From Chryseobacterium pennipullorum (GTDB lineage Bacteria > Bacteroidota > Bacteroidia > Flavobacteriales > Weeksellaceae), in contig NZ_QNVV01000009.1 in assembly GCF_003384725.1 (NCBI RefSeq), positions 1 through 64,000 of the forward strand: 64,000 nucleotides of DNA. The letters run 5' to 3'. Numbering within the stretch: the first letter of the stretch is position 1; each line of letters starts with the position of its first letter. The notes beneath the pieces were generated by a model that worked only from the letters and a program-made list of their open reading frames with translations, was not told the origin of the DNA and ran no database searches. Of the stretch, positions 44,621 to 53,467 are shown piece by piece. The position numbers and the translations under genes are program-made.

Positions 44621-44670
44621 TTTTCGAACAGAGATCTGTAGTGTACAGAATATCTGTTTCAGACCATACA

Positions 44671-44696
44671 GAAAGCCACCTTTTCAGGTGGCTTTC
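44671..44696 (+). terminator. Terminator of the cold-shock-domain gene
   Basis: A perfect 10-bp stem, GAAAGCCACC/GGTGGCTTTC, with a TTTTCA loop. The T run is weak. Confidence 0.75.
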
Positions 44697-44711
44697 TTCG
44701 TACATCATAAA

Positions 44712-44739
44712 AATAAAAATGGCCGGTTTCTAAAACCGG
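44712..44739 (-). terminator. Possible terminator of the efflux operon
   Basis: Stem CCGGTTT/AAACCGG followed on the minus strand by CCATTTTTATTTTT. It lies 160 nt past the TolC-like gene. Confidence 0.5.
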
Positions 44740-44895
44740 TAAAATGTCCGGTTATCCTGTAAGACAATCATTGCATTGAAAGAATAAGGTAAAAGTGACA
44801 TCCCTTACATAAAGATCAATCGATCATTATAAGGAAGTCACCTTTTTCCTGTTTTAAATGCGTTGCATCCTGCTGAGTGAATTGAATCCTGGATC

Positions 44896-46347
44896 TTAAT
44901 TCAGCTTTCCTCCCAGCGCTTTGAACAGCAGTACATTATTTCGGGTATTCTGATGCTGAAACTGCAGCAGATCCAGCTCCGCAGTAAGTTTACTCTTCTG
45001 TGAATTGATCAGCTCAAAATAATTGGCATAGCCTGTGAGATAAAGATCGTTGGAAACCTCAACACCACGGTCCAAAAATCCCACTTCTTCGGATTTCAGC
45101 TTCAGAACACGCTCATATATTCTGGTCTGCTTCAAGATAGACTGAAGTTCATTAAATGCTGTTGTTATGCTTTTCTGATAGTTCAGAAAGGCAATTTCCT
45201 GCTCTTTGCTGGCCACATTAAATTCGTATTTCAATTGCCCTTTATTAAAAACCGGAACCATCAGACCTCCCAGCAGCTGTCCTGCAAGTGAACTTGGCTT
45301 GAAGAATGTCTCCACGGAAAAAGAATTCAATCCAAATCCGGCACCCAGATCAATTTTAGGATAGAATGCAGCCCTGGCCGCTTTGGCATCTGCCTGGGAT
45401 GCTTCCAGGACATAATAGTTTGCTGCTACATCAGGCCTCGAGTGAATAACCTCTTCTACATTAATGGCTGTATTAAGAATTTCCATATTGGTAGGCATTA
45501 ATGTTTTTCCACGTTTTACCACTCCGCCATAGCTTCCGGTAAGGGTGGTGATGGCCTGTTCTACGGTAACAATCTCGACCTTGATATGTTCAATTTCTGC
45601 CAGCCAGTTGTTATTCTGAGCTTTAAACTGCTGTACGGCAAGCTCTGTCGCTTTTCCTACTTCCCGCTGTGCAAGAACAATTTCAAATGCCCGCTGCTGA
45701 AGATTATAATTTTTCTGATAAATAGCAAGACGGTTGTCCAGAGCCACCAGCTGATAGTACAGATTCGCGATATCGGTAAAAAGTTCTACCTGCAGCAACC
45801 TTAATCCTTCTGTAGATGCCAGGTATTTTTTCTGGGCCGCAATTTTTTTATTCTTCAGCTTGCCCCAGGCATCAATTTCCCAACTGCTCCTGGCTCCAAG
45901 CCAATAGTTGGGGGTAAAATCTCTGTTGATTTTCTGATTTTCCGCAATATTTGGAGACAAGTTGGTATCATAGTTCCCCACCCCTTCCATCGTATATTTC
46001 CCATACCGGTTTCCGGATGCTTCTACCCCAACATCAAGGGAAGGCAGGAGATCCATCTTAGACCGCTGAAGAAAGCTGTTGGCAATTTCCACCCGTTGCT
46101 GGGCAATCTGGAAATCAGGATTCGCCTTCATTACCTTCTCAAAAAGTTCCGTGAGGTCAGGATCCGTAAAATAAGCCTTCAGATTGATCTGCTGAAATTC
46201 TTCCGTTCCCGAATTTTTCTCCTTTCTGATCACTTCATCTGGCAGTGTACGGGCTTTTTTAAGCTCCGTTACTTTCGGGACAGCACATGACATCAGACTC
46301 AGTGCTGCGATGACGTACCCTATATTTTTATAATTCAGTTTTTTCAT
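44896..46347 (-). CDS. TolC/NodT-family outer membrane efflux lipoprotein
   Basis: 483 residues from the ATG at 46347 (MKKLNYKNIGY), with signal peptide and lipobox LSLMSC (Cys21). The body shows two OEP repeats with long helices (ANPDFQIAQQRVEIANSFLQRSKMDLLPSLDVG near 70, and AFYPKIDLGAGFG near 320). It forms the trimeric outer-membrane exit duct. It overlaps the RND gene by 20 bp, so translation is coupled. An upstream in-frame start at 46374 would lie deeper in the RND gene and would bury the signal peptide. Confidence 0.93.
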   Translation of the reverse strand: MKKLNYKNIGYVIAALSLMSCAVPKVTELKKARTLPDEVIRKEKNSGTEEFQQINLKAYFTDPDLTELFEKVMKANPDFQIAQQRVEIANSFLQRSKMDLLPSLDVGVEASGNRYGKYTMEGVGNYDTNLSPNIAENQKINRDFTPNYWLGARSSWEIDAWGKLKNKKIAAQKKYLASTEGLRLLQVELFTDIANLYYQLVALDNRLAIYQKNYNLQQRAFEIVLAQREVGKATELAVQQFKAQNNNWLAEIEHIKVEIVTVEQAITTLTGSYGGVVKRGKTLMPTNMEILNTAINVEEVIHSRPDVAANYYVLEASQADAKAARAAFYPKIDLGAGFGLNSFSVETFFKPSSLAGQLLGGLMVPVFNKGQLKYEFNVASKEQEIAFLNYQKSITTAFNELQSILKQTRIYERVLKLKSEEVGFLDRGVEVSNDLYLTGYANYFELINSQKSKLTAELDLLQFQHQNTRNNVLLFKALGGKLN

Positions 46348-49300
46348 CTTTCTTCTTATTTTCAAGTTTCGCAAAGAATATGTACAGCCCCGGAATGACT
46401 ACCAGCCCGAAGATGGTTCCGATCAGCATTCCTCCTGCCGCCGCAGTTCCGATAGAACGGTTACCGATAGCACCTGCCCCTGATGCAATACATAATGGAA
46501 TAAGACCTGCTACAAATGCAAAAGAGGTCATCAAAATAGGCCTCAGACGCTGTCTTGCTCCTTCAATAGCCGCAGGAACGATATCAAACCCCTGCTTGTT
46601 TCTGGCTACTGCAAATTCTACAATCAGAATCGCATTCTTTGCCAGAAGTCCGATCAGCATCACCAAAGCAACCTGAGCATAGATATTATTATCCAACCCG
46701 GCGAGCACCAGTGCGATATAGGATCCGAAGATTCCCGTAGGAAGACTTAAAAGCACCGGCATCGGAAGCAGGAAACTTTCATACTGTGCAGCCAGCAACA
46801 GGTAGACAAATAGTAAGCAGATCAGGAAAATATACACCGTCTGGTTTCCCGAAAGAATCTCTTCCCTGGTCATCCCCGACCATTCGATATCGAAGCCTCT
46901 CGGCAGACTCTCTTTAGCAATACGCTCTACCGCTGCGATCGCGTCACCGGAACTGTATCCATCAGCCGGCTCCCCATTAATCATCGCAGACATATACATA
47001 TTGTACCTCGTCAACACTTCAGGACCATATACTCTTTCAATGGTAATGAAGGTGGAAAAAGGCACCATCTCCCCTTTATCATTTTTCAGATATAAATTCA
47101 GGATACTTTCAGGAGTATCTCTGTGTTCAGGGCTTGCCTGAACCATCACTTTATACATCTGGCTAAACCGGATGAAATTCGTGGCATAGTAGGATCCCAG
47201 CATGGTCTGTAAGGTAGACATGGCATTATCCACCGAGATACCTTTCTTCGCCGCCATATCATAATCCACATGGATCATATACTGCGGAAAAGTAGCATCA
47301 AAGCTGGTAAAGCTGTTCTGAAGCTCAGGAGATTCATTAAGCTTTTTCACAAAGTCCTTGGTGATTTTATCAGTATTCTCAATGCTTCCACCCGTTCTGT
47401 CCAGCAACCTCAATTCAAAACCACTGGTATTTCCAAATCCCGGAACTGTTGGGGGTGCAAAAATCTCAATCTGGGCATCAGCAATACCTTTTGTTTTTTC
47501 AGAAAGCTCTGCGATCAGGTCATTGACAGAGATATTTCTCTGTTTCCAGTCTTTAAGGTTTATCATTGCCATTCCGTAGGACGAGCCTGCAATTTCTGTT
47601 ACAATACTATATCCTGCCAGTGTGGTAACGTTTTCCACTCCTTCTATTTTTTTAGCAATCACCGTTACTTCGTCCAGCACCTTTTCTGTTCTTTCTACTG
47701 TAGCTCCCTGAGGAGTCGTAACACTTACATAGACCATTCCCTGGTCTTCCATCGGAATAAATCCGGTCGGCAGGAATTTACTGGTTACAAAAGTTAGCCC
47801 GACAAATAAAAAGAGCAGTCCAAAAGTAACAGTAGTTCTTGTCGCAAATTTTGACAAAATACCTACATAACCATTAGTCAGACGGTCAAAACCTGTATTG
47901 AAACTCTGGAAAAATCTGTCAACGACTGTTTTCTTCTTATCAGGATGGTGCGGCTTTAAGATAATGGCACAAAGAGCCGGAGTAAGCGTCAAGGCATTGA
48001 CCCCCGAAATGACAATACTGATTGCCAGCGTTAATGAAAATTGTCTGTAAAATACCCCTACAGGCCCGTCGAGGAAAGCAACCGGAATGAATACGGCAGA
48101 CATGACGATGGTAATCGCCACAACAGCTCCGGCAATCTCTTTGGTTGCGGTAATGGTGGCATCCAGTGCATTTAAACCTTCTTCCATTTTTACATGGACC
48201 GCTTCTACGACGACAATGGCATTATCTACGACAATTCCGATCGCCAGAACCAAAGCAAACAGCGTAAGTAAGTTGACCGAGAAATCCAGCATATTCATAA
48301 AAGCGAAGGTTCCTACCAATGCCACAGGTACCGCCAGCACCGGAATCAATGTGGAACGCCAGTCCTGAAGGAAAATAAACACCACAATTCCTACGAGGAT
48401 AAAAGCCTCGATAAGGGTGGTTAATACTGCACTGATGGAGGCATCAAGAAATCTTGAAACATCATATGCCATATTATATTCCATTCCCGGAGGAAAGGAA
48501 GTTCCTTTCAGCTCTTCCATTTTAGCTTTTACGCTTTCAATAACTTCTGAAGCATTGGAGCCGGGACGCTGTTTCATCATGATTGATGCCGAGGGTCGCC
48601 CATCCGTTTTGGAGACCATCCCATAGTTCATTGCTCCAAACTCAACTTTGGCAATATCTTTAAGTTTTAAGATCGTTCCGTCCACATCTGCCCTGATGGG
48701 AACTTCCTCATATTGTTTAGGTTCAAAAAATTTACCTTTGTATTTGATTACATATTGCAACTGACTGGAAGTTTTCCCGGATGTCTCCCCGACCTTTCCA
48801 GGTGCCGCTGATATATTCTGCTTTTGGAGTGAGATAATTACCTCATCTGCCGAAATACGATAAGCAGCCATCTTCTGCGGATCCAGCCAAACCCTCATCG
48901 AGTATTCTTTCTGACCCATAATTTCCGCACGCCCTACTCCATCGATACGTTTCAGCTCCTGAAGAACATTGATATCCGTAAAGTTGTAGATAAACTGCTC
49001 GTCCTGGCTGGGATCAGCACTGGTAATATTAAGATACATCAGCATGCTGTTTACCTCTTTCTCCGTAGTAACACCGGCTCTGATCACTTCCTCCGGAAGC
49101 TCATCAAGAATGGTTGTTACCCTGTTCTGGACGTTTACGGCCGCTACATCGGGATCCGTTCCAACTTCAAAGAAAACCTGGATGAGCGTGAGCCCGTCAT
49201 TAGAGGTTACAGTTGACATATACGTCATCCCCGGAACCCCGTTGATAGCCCGTTCCAAAGGAAGTGCTACTGCATTGGCCGATACTTCTGCATTGGCACC

Positions 49301-49450
49301 GGTATATTTTGCCGTTACGGTTACAGATGGCGGTACAATATCCGGAAACTGGGTAATGGGCATTTTCAGTAAAGCCATGATCCCCAGCAGTACAAATACT
49401 ATGGAAATAACCAACGAAAGAACCTTTCGTCGTATAAACATTTCTACCAT
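46328..49450 (-). CDS. RND efflux transporter, hydrophobe/amphiphile (HAE1) family
   Basis: 1040 residues, normal AcrB-type length. It has 12 membrane helices. MVEMFIRRKVLSLVISIVFV at the N-terminus, IVVDNAIVVVEAV (proton-relay Asp pair region) in helix 4, and GLLAKNAILIVEFA plus SFAFVAGLIPLCIASGAGAI near the C-terminus are typical. It exports drugs or other amphiphiles using the proton gradient. Flanked by its adaptor (28 bp upstream) and outer-membrane channel, so a complete tripartite pump. Confidence 0.97.
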   Translation of the reverse strand: MVEMFIRRKVLSLVISIVFVLLGIMALLKMPITQFPDIVPPSVTVTAKYTGANAEVSANAVALPLERAINGVPGMTYMSTVTSNDGLTLIQVFFEVGTDPDVAAVNVQNRVTTILDELPEEVIRAGVTTEKEVNSMLMYLNITSADPSQDEQFIYNFTDINVLQELKRIDGVGRAEIMGQKEYSMRVWLDPQKMAAYRISADEVIISLQKQNISAAPGKVGETSGKTSSQLQYVIKYKGKFFEPKQYEEVPIRADVDGTILKLKDIAKVEFGAMNYGMVSKTDGRPSASIMMKQRPGSNASEVIESVKAKMEELKGTSFPPGMEYNMAYDVSRFLDASISAVLTTLIEAFILVGIVVFIFLQDWRSTLIPVLAVPVALVGTFAFMNMLDFSVNLLTLFALVLAIGIVVDNAIVVVEAVHVKMEEGLNALDATITATKEIAGAVVAITIVMSAVFIPVAFLDGPVGVFYRQFSLTLAISIVISGVNALTLTPALCAIILKPHHPDKKKTVVDRFFQSFNTGFDRLTNGYVGILSKFATRTTVTFGLLFLFVGLTFVTSKFLPTGFIPMEDQGMVYVSVTTPQGATVERTEKVLDEVTVIAKKIEGVENVTTLAGYSIVTEIAGSSYGMAMINLKDWKQRNISVNDLIAELSEKTKGIADAQIEIFAPPTVPGFGNTSGFELRLLDRTGGSIENTDKITKDFVKKLNESPELQNSFTSFDATFPQYMIHVDYDMAAKKGISVDNAMSTLQTMLGSYYATNFIRFSQMYKVMVQASPEHRDTPESILNLYLKNDKGEMVPFSTFITIERVYGPEVLTRYNMYMSAMINGEPADGYSSGDAIAAVERIAKESLPRGFDIEWSGMTREEILSGNQTVYIFLICLLFVYLLLAAQYESFLLPMPVLLSLPTGIFGSYIALVLAGLDNNIYAQVALVMLIGLLAKNAILIVEFAVARNKQGFDIVPAAIEGARQRLRPILMTSFAFVAGLIPLCIASGAGAIGNRSIGTAAAGGMLIGTIFGLVVIPGLYIFFAKLENKKKDEKTEL

Positions 49451-49478
49451 GATACGTTGATTTAAAGATTACGAAAGG

Positions 49479-50567
49479 TTAATATTTCTTTTTAATTCTG
49501 ATAACATCACCATCTTTCAAAGACTGGGTGCCTTCGTAAATGATTAAATCTCCTTTTTTAAGTCCGCTTTCCACCATATAGGAATCTCTCAGGGTAGCAC
49601 CGATCTTAATGTTCGTCATTTTCACCTTATTCTGCTTATCCACGACAAAAGCATACGTCTTATCCTGAATGGAGAATGTAGATTTCTGAGGAATAAGAAT
49701 GGCATTGTCCTGCTGTTCGGAAATAATCAGTTTCCCCGATGTACCGTGCTTAATCAGACGGTTGGGATTAGGGAATAATGCTTTATAACGAATGGAACCT
49801 GTGGTTCTGTCGATCTCACCCTCGGCCGTTTTCAAAGCTCCGTTAAACTGATAGTTCACCCCGTTTGGCAAGGTCAGTTCAATCTTTTGATGATTTCCGA
49901 TCTTATCGTTGGCAAGAAGCTCAAAATACAGGTTTTCGGGAATTGAAAAATAGGCATACACTTCATTGAGTTGCGATAAAGTAGTCAGTAATGTGCCGTT
50001 TTCCACTAAGCTACCGTCCTTATGAGGAATTACATCAATCACTCCATCAAATGGTGCGGTAATTCTGGTAAAGTTTATTTTCTGAAGGACGGTTCTTTTT
50101 TCAGCATCAGCGAAGGCATGTTTTGCCTTAGCCGATGATAGTTTTGCCTTTACCATCTCCAGCTCGTTGTTTGCTACAAACTTTTTAGCATGCAGGCTTT
50201 GGATCTGTTTCAGTTCCACTTCAGCAATGCGTACATCCGCTTCTGTCTGCTTCAGGGTGGCATTCGCTTTCAGAAGCTCCATCTGCAGCTCCGCATCATT
50301 GATTTTGAAGAGGGGTTGCCCCTGATGGACAAACTGCCCTTCATTCACGTAGATATGCTGTATGATACCTCCAATCCTGGAACGCATTTCCACATTCTTT
50401 TTGGCCTGGATATCGGTGACAAACTGGTTGCTTACCAAGGTATCTTTTTCTTTAATTTCCAGTACAGGAACTTCTTTTTGCTGTTGATTGTTTTTTTTCT
50501 TGTCTTTACTGCATGACGCAGCGAATAATGTTGCAAGAATGCAAATTATTACGTTTTTAAAATACAT
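49479..50567 (-). CDS. RND efflux periplasmic adaptor (membrane fusion protein)
   Basis: 362 residues with a lipobox-like signal peptide (IICILATLFAASCSKD, Cys19). Order: lipoyl-like half (MRSRIGGIIQHIYVNEGQFVHQGQPLFKIND near 61-90), an alpha-hairpin coiled coil, a second lipoyl half (TRITAPFDGVIDVIPHKDGSLVENGTLL) and beta-barrel and membrane-proximal domains. It bridges the RND pump and the TolC-like channel. It probably belongs to the four-gene unit that starts with the small secreted protein. Confidence 0.94.
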   Translation of the reverse strand: MYFKNVIICILATLFAASCSKDKKKNNQQQKEVPVLEIKEKDTLVSNQFVTDIQAKKNVEMRSRIGGIIQHIYVNEGQFVHQGQPLFKINDAELQMELLKANATLKQTEADVRIAEVELKQIQSLHAKKFVANNELEMVKAKLSSAKAKHAFADAEKRTVLQKINFTRITAPFDGVIDVIPHKDGSLVENGTLLTTLSQLNEVYAYFSIPENLYFELLANDKIGNHQKIELTLPNGVNYQFNGALKTAEGEIDRTTGSIRYKALFPNPNRLIKHGTSGKLIISEQQDNAILIPQKSTFSIQDKTYAFVVDKQNKVKMTNIKIGATLRDSYMVESGLKKGDLIIYEGTQSLKDGDVIRIKKKY

Positions 50568-50626
50568 TTTAAAATGTTTAAGTTATAAAAATTCGTTAAA
50601 ATAAATTGATTTCCAATAACTTAAAT

Positions 50627-50959
50627 CTAATACAACTGAAGGAGATGGAGGAACGATTTGACACCGCAAATCGTAGAGACCGCAATATCCGGAAGAGTAA
50701 TTTTAGGAATAATCTTTAGGATCCCTGAAAAATCACCAACGGCATGATCGTCTTTACGGACCGAATGCTTTACAATTTTTGAGGCAGCCGGAAGTGCATG
50801 CGTGTTCATATCAGCCTCCTCATAGATGTCGAGAAGATGAACATTAGTTACATGCGGAACATGAGGAATATTCTGTAATGATTTTTCTGCCCAATTCGAA
50901 TTGAAGAGGGAAAAAACCAGTATAATATAGAATAAGAAAAAGGACCTCAGACCTGCCAT
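50627..50959 (-). CDS. Small secreted protein preceding the efflux genes
   Basis: 110 residues from ATG 50959 (MAGLRSFFLFYIILVFSLFNSNW, a signal peptide or membrane anchor). The rest is His-rich in parts (HVPHVTNVHLLD) and ends KSFLHLLQLY. Family not recognised. ATG 50974 is another possible start; the TTG at 51007 lies in the -7 box and is excluded. It is 59 bp upstream of the adaptor gene with no terminator between, so it is likely the first gene of the efflux transcript. Confidence 0.55.
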   Translation of the reverse strand: MAGLRSFFLFYIILVFSLFNSNWAEKSLQNIPHVPHVTNVHLLDIYEEADMNTHALPAASKIVKHSVRKDDHAVGDFSGILKIIPKITLPDIAVSTICGVKSFLHLLQLY

Positions 50960-51004
50960 GTCACCAGAACACATTAGTTTTTTAGTAAAAAAACGATAGT
51001 CCTG

Positions 51005-51012
51005 CAAAAATA
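51005..51012 (-). promoter_or_regulatory. -7 element of the efflux operon promoter
   Basis: Minus-strand TATTTTTG, about 45 nt before ATG 50959. No clear -33 TTG at the usual distance. Confidence 0.5.
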
Positions 51013-51142
51013 AGAATTTTTTAGTGGAGTTATGGTCTGTATAGTGTTAAAAAAACTTAAACAATGGGCAAAAATCAGCTCTACTGATGGTATAGAAGAT
51101 AATAGTTCAGATACTTTTCTGTATACAGACCTCTGGGACTGC

Positions 51143-51595
51143 TCAAAATAATTTGCTCAGTACACGGAACCGGTAATCAAAAATATATTCCAGCTTCTTT
51201 TTTACGAAAAGCTTGTGCGCTGCTTCACCCAAAAATCCCATAGGAAGCTCATATTCTATGTTGTCCCTCATCAGGACCCCATGCTCATTGGGAATAAACT
51301 CGTGATGGTGATGCCATAATTTATATGGACCTTTCTTCTGAAAATCGATAAAACTTCTCTGAAAATCGACATGGATGATCTCAGTCTGCCATTTCATTTT
51401 AATACCAAATAATGGGGAGACGTAATAATCAATCAACATTCCTTCGTAGATTTCATCATCTTTCATTTCTGTCAGAACAATGAAGCCCATATCTTTTGGG
51501 GTAATCTCCGAAAGATTATTGGCAGAAGAAAAGAACTTCCAGGCAGTTGGAAGGTCACAGTTGAGTTGCTGTTCTCGAAAAAGGGTATGTTTCAT
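51143..51595 (-). CDS. SRPBCC-family protein (polyketide cyclase/START-like)
   Basis: 150 residues without signal peptide. LPTAWKFFSSANNLSEITPKDMGF near 15, FIDFQKKGPYKLWHHHHEF near 85 and the C-terminal KLFVKKKLEYIFDYRF helix match the SRPBCC ligand-binding fold (cell-division-inhibitor SULA-like group, which often sits with a NAD-dependent epimerase). The likely function is binding a hydrophobic ligand; none can be named. Monocistronic. Confidence 0.8.
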   Translation of the reverse strand: MKHTLFREQQLNCDLPTAWKFFSSANNLSEITPKDMGFIVLTEMKDDEIYEGMLIDYYVSPLFGIKMKWQTEIIHVDFQRSFIDFQKKGPYKLWHHHHEFIPNEHGVLMRDNIEYELPMGFLGEAAHKLFVKKKLEYIFDYRFRVLSKLF

Positions 51596-51782
51596 ATAAG
51601 ATATAGTCGTGTATTGCTTTTGCTAAAATAAAAGAAAGGTAACTTCTATAAGCAATGCACCAAATTTTATGCTAATTAAGGAAATTCCGAACTACAATCT
51701 ATAAAACGGGAGACTAAGAGTTCCTGCGATGTTTCGGATCAATCAGTTTCATTGACTTCATGCGCGTTACTTTCTTCTGTTT

Positions 51783-52427
51783 TTAGTTGTAAATCCACAT
51801 CAGTACCGGTTTTTCTGAGTGCTGAATCTTCGGGTCAATTTCTTTCATCGCATTATTGGAAATTGTCGGGCATCCCCATCCTTCCGGAGATCCTTTGGGA
51901 AAAATCTCTTCATCACTCATCAGATCCCAGGAATGAAAGACGATAAATCTTTTTAATGCATTGCTGTTCGTTTCCTCGAGCCCGTGCATCAGATATTTAA
52001 TATGGATTCCCCAGTCACTGTAACCTCTTCCCTGCAGTTTGTATTTTCCGAGGGAAGAAAGGTGACTATCATTCTCATTGCTGAATTCCGGATGGTCTTT
52101 TGATTCGTCTCCACTCCAGCTATTCGAGCCACAACCGTGGCCTACGAGATATTTTTCTGCAACAGCATTATTCTTAAAATCCCAGATAAAAAAACGGTTA
52201 ACTCCGGAATGAAGGCTCATGTCAATTAGGATACAGAAATCAGTATTTAAATTCTTTGAAGTACAGAATCTCAATGCTTCTTCAGCTTTCAACTTCAATT
52301 TGGAAAGGTCTGCTTCCGGTTTCCGTATGACAGCAGCAGGTGTTTCAGTAATGGAGATGAGTTCCTTTTTTTCCTGTGAACATGAACAAAGCCACAAAGC
52401 CAGGAAGATAAGACAAATGGTCTTCAT
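51783..52427 (-). CDS. Murein L,D-transpeptidase catalytic domain-like lipoprotein
   Basis: 214 residues with a lipobox (LWLCSCSQ, lipid on Cys16). The C-terminal domain carries GHGCGSNSWSGDESKDHPEFSNEN, GRGYSDWGIHIKYLMHGLE, and a final SPEGWGCPTISNNAM in which the Cys and the preceding His (FHSWDL) are the probable catalytic residues. It matches the murein L,D-transpeptidase-like family found in Bacteroidota. Expected to act on peptidoglycan at the periplasmic face. It is 3 bp downstream of the TIGR02117 gene, so the two are an operon. Confidence 0.85.
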   Translation of the reverse strand: MKTICLIFLALWLCSCSQEKKELISITETPAAVIRKPEADLSKLKLKAEEALRFCTSKNLNTDFCILIDMSLHSGVNRFFIWDFKNNAVAEKYLVGHGCGSNSWSGDESKDHPEFSNENDSHLSSLGKYKLQGRGYSDWGIHIKYLMHGLEETNSNALKRFIVFHSWDLMSDEEIFPKGSPEGWGCPTISNNAMKEIDPKIQHSEKPVLMWIYN

Positions 52428-52430
52428 TCC

Positions 52431-53114
52431 TTATTTATAGTGTTGAAAAATTCCAAAATCAGTAGGAGTCCAAAGCGCGGCTTTTTGTCCTGCTGCTTTC
52501 AGGGCGTCATTGCTCCAGGTATTGCAGGTGTACAGGAAACTGTAGGTTCCTTTTGCATCATAAAATGCATCATTATCTCCGTACACCGCATTTGTAGGAA
52601 TCAGCATAAAGTTTCCGTTCTGATCTCTGTCGAATTTCTTTTCAACAAACACTACCAGCTTTTTATACTGATCCCTGCTGATCATGATCATTTTACAGTC
52701 ATCTCCTTCTGTCATGGTTTGATAATACGTACAATGCATCGCAGAGTCGCTCAGCCAAAAAGCAGCTTTTACCGCAGTAGAAAATTTCAAATCAGCCCAG
52801 GTAGGTGTATCGAGGTAAAATCCTTTATCCCCCCATCCTATTCCAATATACTTGTAATCTGTTCTTTTTGACTTTACATTGGCGAAAGGTATGGCAAGGC
52901 TCCAGTCGTGAAGGTCATTCTTTACAGGCATCACGATATCAGTGTGGACGCCATTGGTGTAAATATAGACAGGTATTTCCTTCTTTTGTCCGTCATCTTT
53001 AGCAGAAACCGGAATAAACGGGATCAGCAGCCCCAGGATCACATAGATCACCACGATCCCCAAAATAATTCCCAAAACTTTCAGGGTCAACATCAGTATC
53101 ATTTTCACATTCAT
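52431..53114 (-). CDS. TIGR02117 family (DUF2459) protein
   Basis: 227 residues, N-terminal membrane helix (about 8-32, LKVLGIILGIVVIYVILGLLIPF). IYTNGVHTDIVMPV near 50, GIGWGDKGFYLDTPTWADLK near 93, the CTYYQTM stretch and YTCNTWSNDALKAAG near 200 are the family hallmarks; the last looks like a Cys/Asn/Trp active-site motif of an NlpC/P60-like fold. Function unproven. It forms an operon with the L,D-transpeptidase-like gene, which hints at an envelope role. Confidence 0.88.
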   Translation of the reverse strand: MNVKMILMLTLKVLGIILGIVVIYVILGLLIPFIPVSAKDDGQKKEIPVYIYTNGVHTDIVMPVKNDLHDWSLAIPFANVKSKRTDYKYIGIGWGDKGFYLDTPTWADLKFSTAVKAAFWLSDSAMHCTYYQTMTEGDDCKMIMISRDQYKKLVVFVEKKFDRDQNGNFMLIPTNAVYGDNDAFYDAKGTYSFLYTCNTWSNDALKAAGQKAALWTPTDFGIFQHYK

Positions 53115-53155
53115 GTTTTTTACGAAAATTTAATCTTTAATTTTTAGTAAAAGTA

Positions 53156-53186
53156 TTTGTTTTAATCGAAAAAATGGCTATATTTA
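53156..53186 (+). promoter_or_regulatory. Promoter of the 26-residue basic peptide gene
   Basis: TTTG (53156-53159), a 19-nt spacer and TATATTTA (53179-53186), one base from consensus, 20 nt before ATG 53207. Confidence 0.55.
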
Positions 53187-53206
53187 GTTACGAAATATTC
53201 ACAAAT

Positions 53207-53287
53207 ATGCGTAAAAATACCAAATCCCAAAAAAGATTTAAAGTAAGAGTAAAAACGGCTCCAAAAAGAATACAAAAAAAACGTTGA
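53207..53287 (+). CDS. Very small highly basic protein (26 residues)
   Basis: ATG to TGA encodes 26 residues, half of them Lys or Arg: MRKNTKSQKRFKVRVKT then PKRIQKKR. Its composition is like that of ribosome- or nucleic-acid-binding mini-proteins. It is distinct from S20, L35 and THX as I know them. A good promoter and a short leader precede it. No strong terminator follows, only a small hairpin (GAGATC/GATCTC) at about 53300. The interval 53115-53467 holds nothing else. Confidence 0.5.
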   Translation: MRKNTKSQKRFKVRVKTAPKRIQKKR

Positions 53288-53467
53288 TTTTCGGTGAGAT
53301 CTGATCTCCCAGAAGTCAATTTTTCTTTTTAGGAAAGGCTTTTCAAAGAAATTACCCTTCTAAATCTTTACTTCCTTAAGACAAAAAATTTAAGGAATGG
53401 TCATTTATCAGCTTTAGTCCGGAAATTCAAAAAATTCCGGGACAGGGATTGTCACCAAAAGTTTGGG

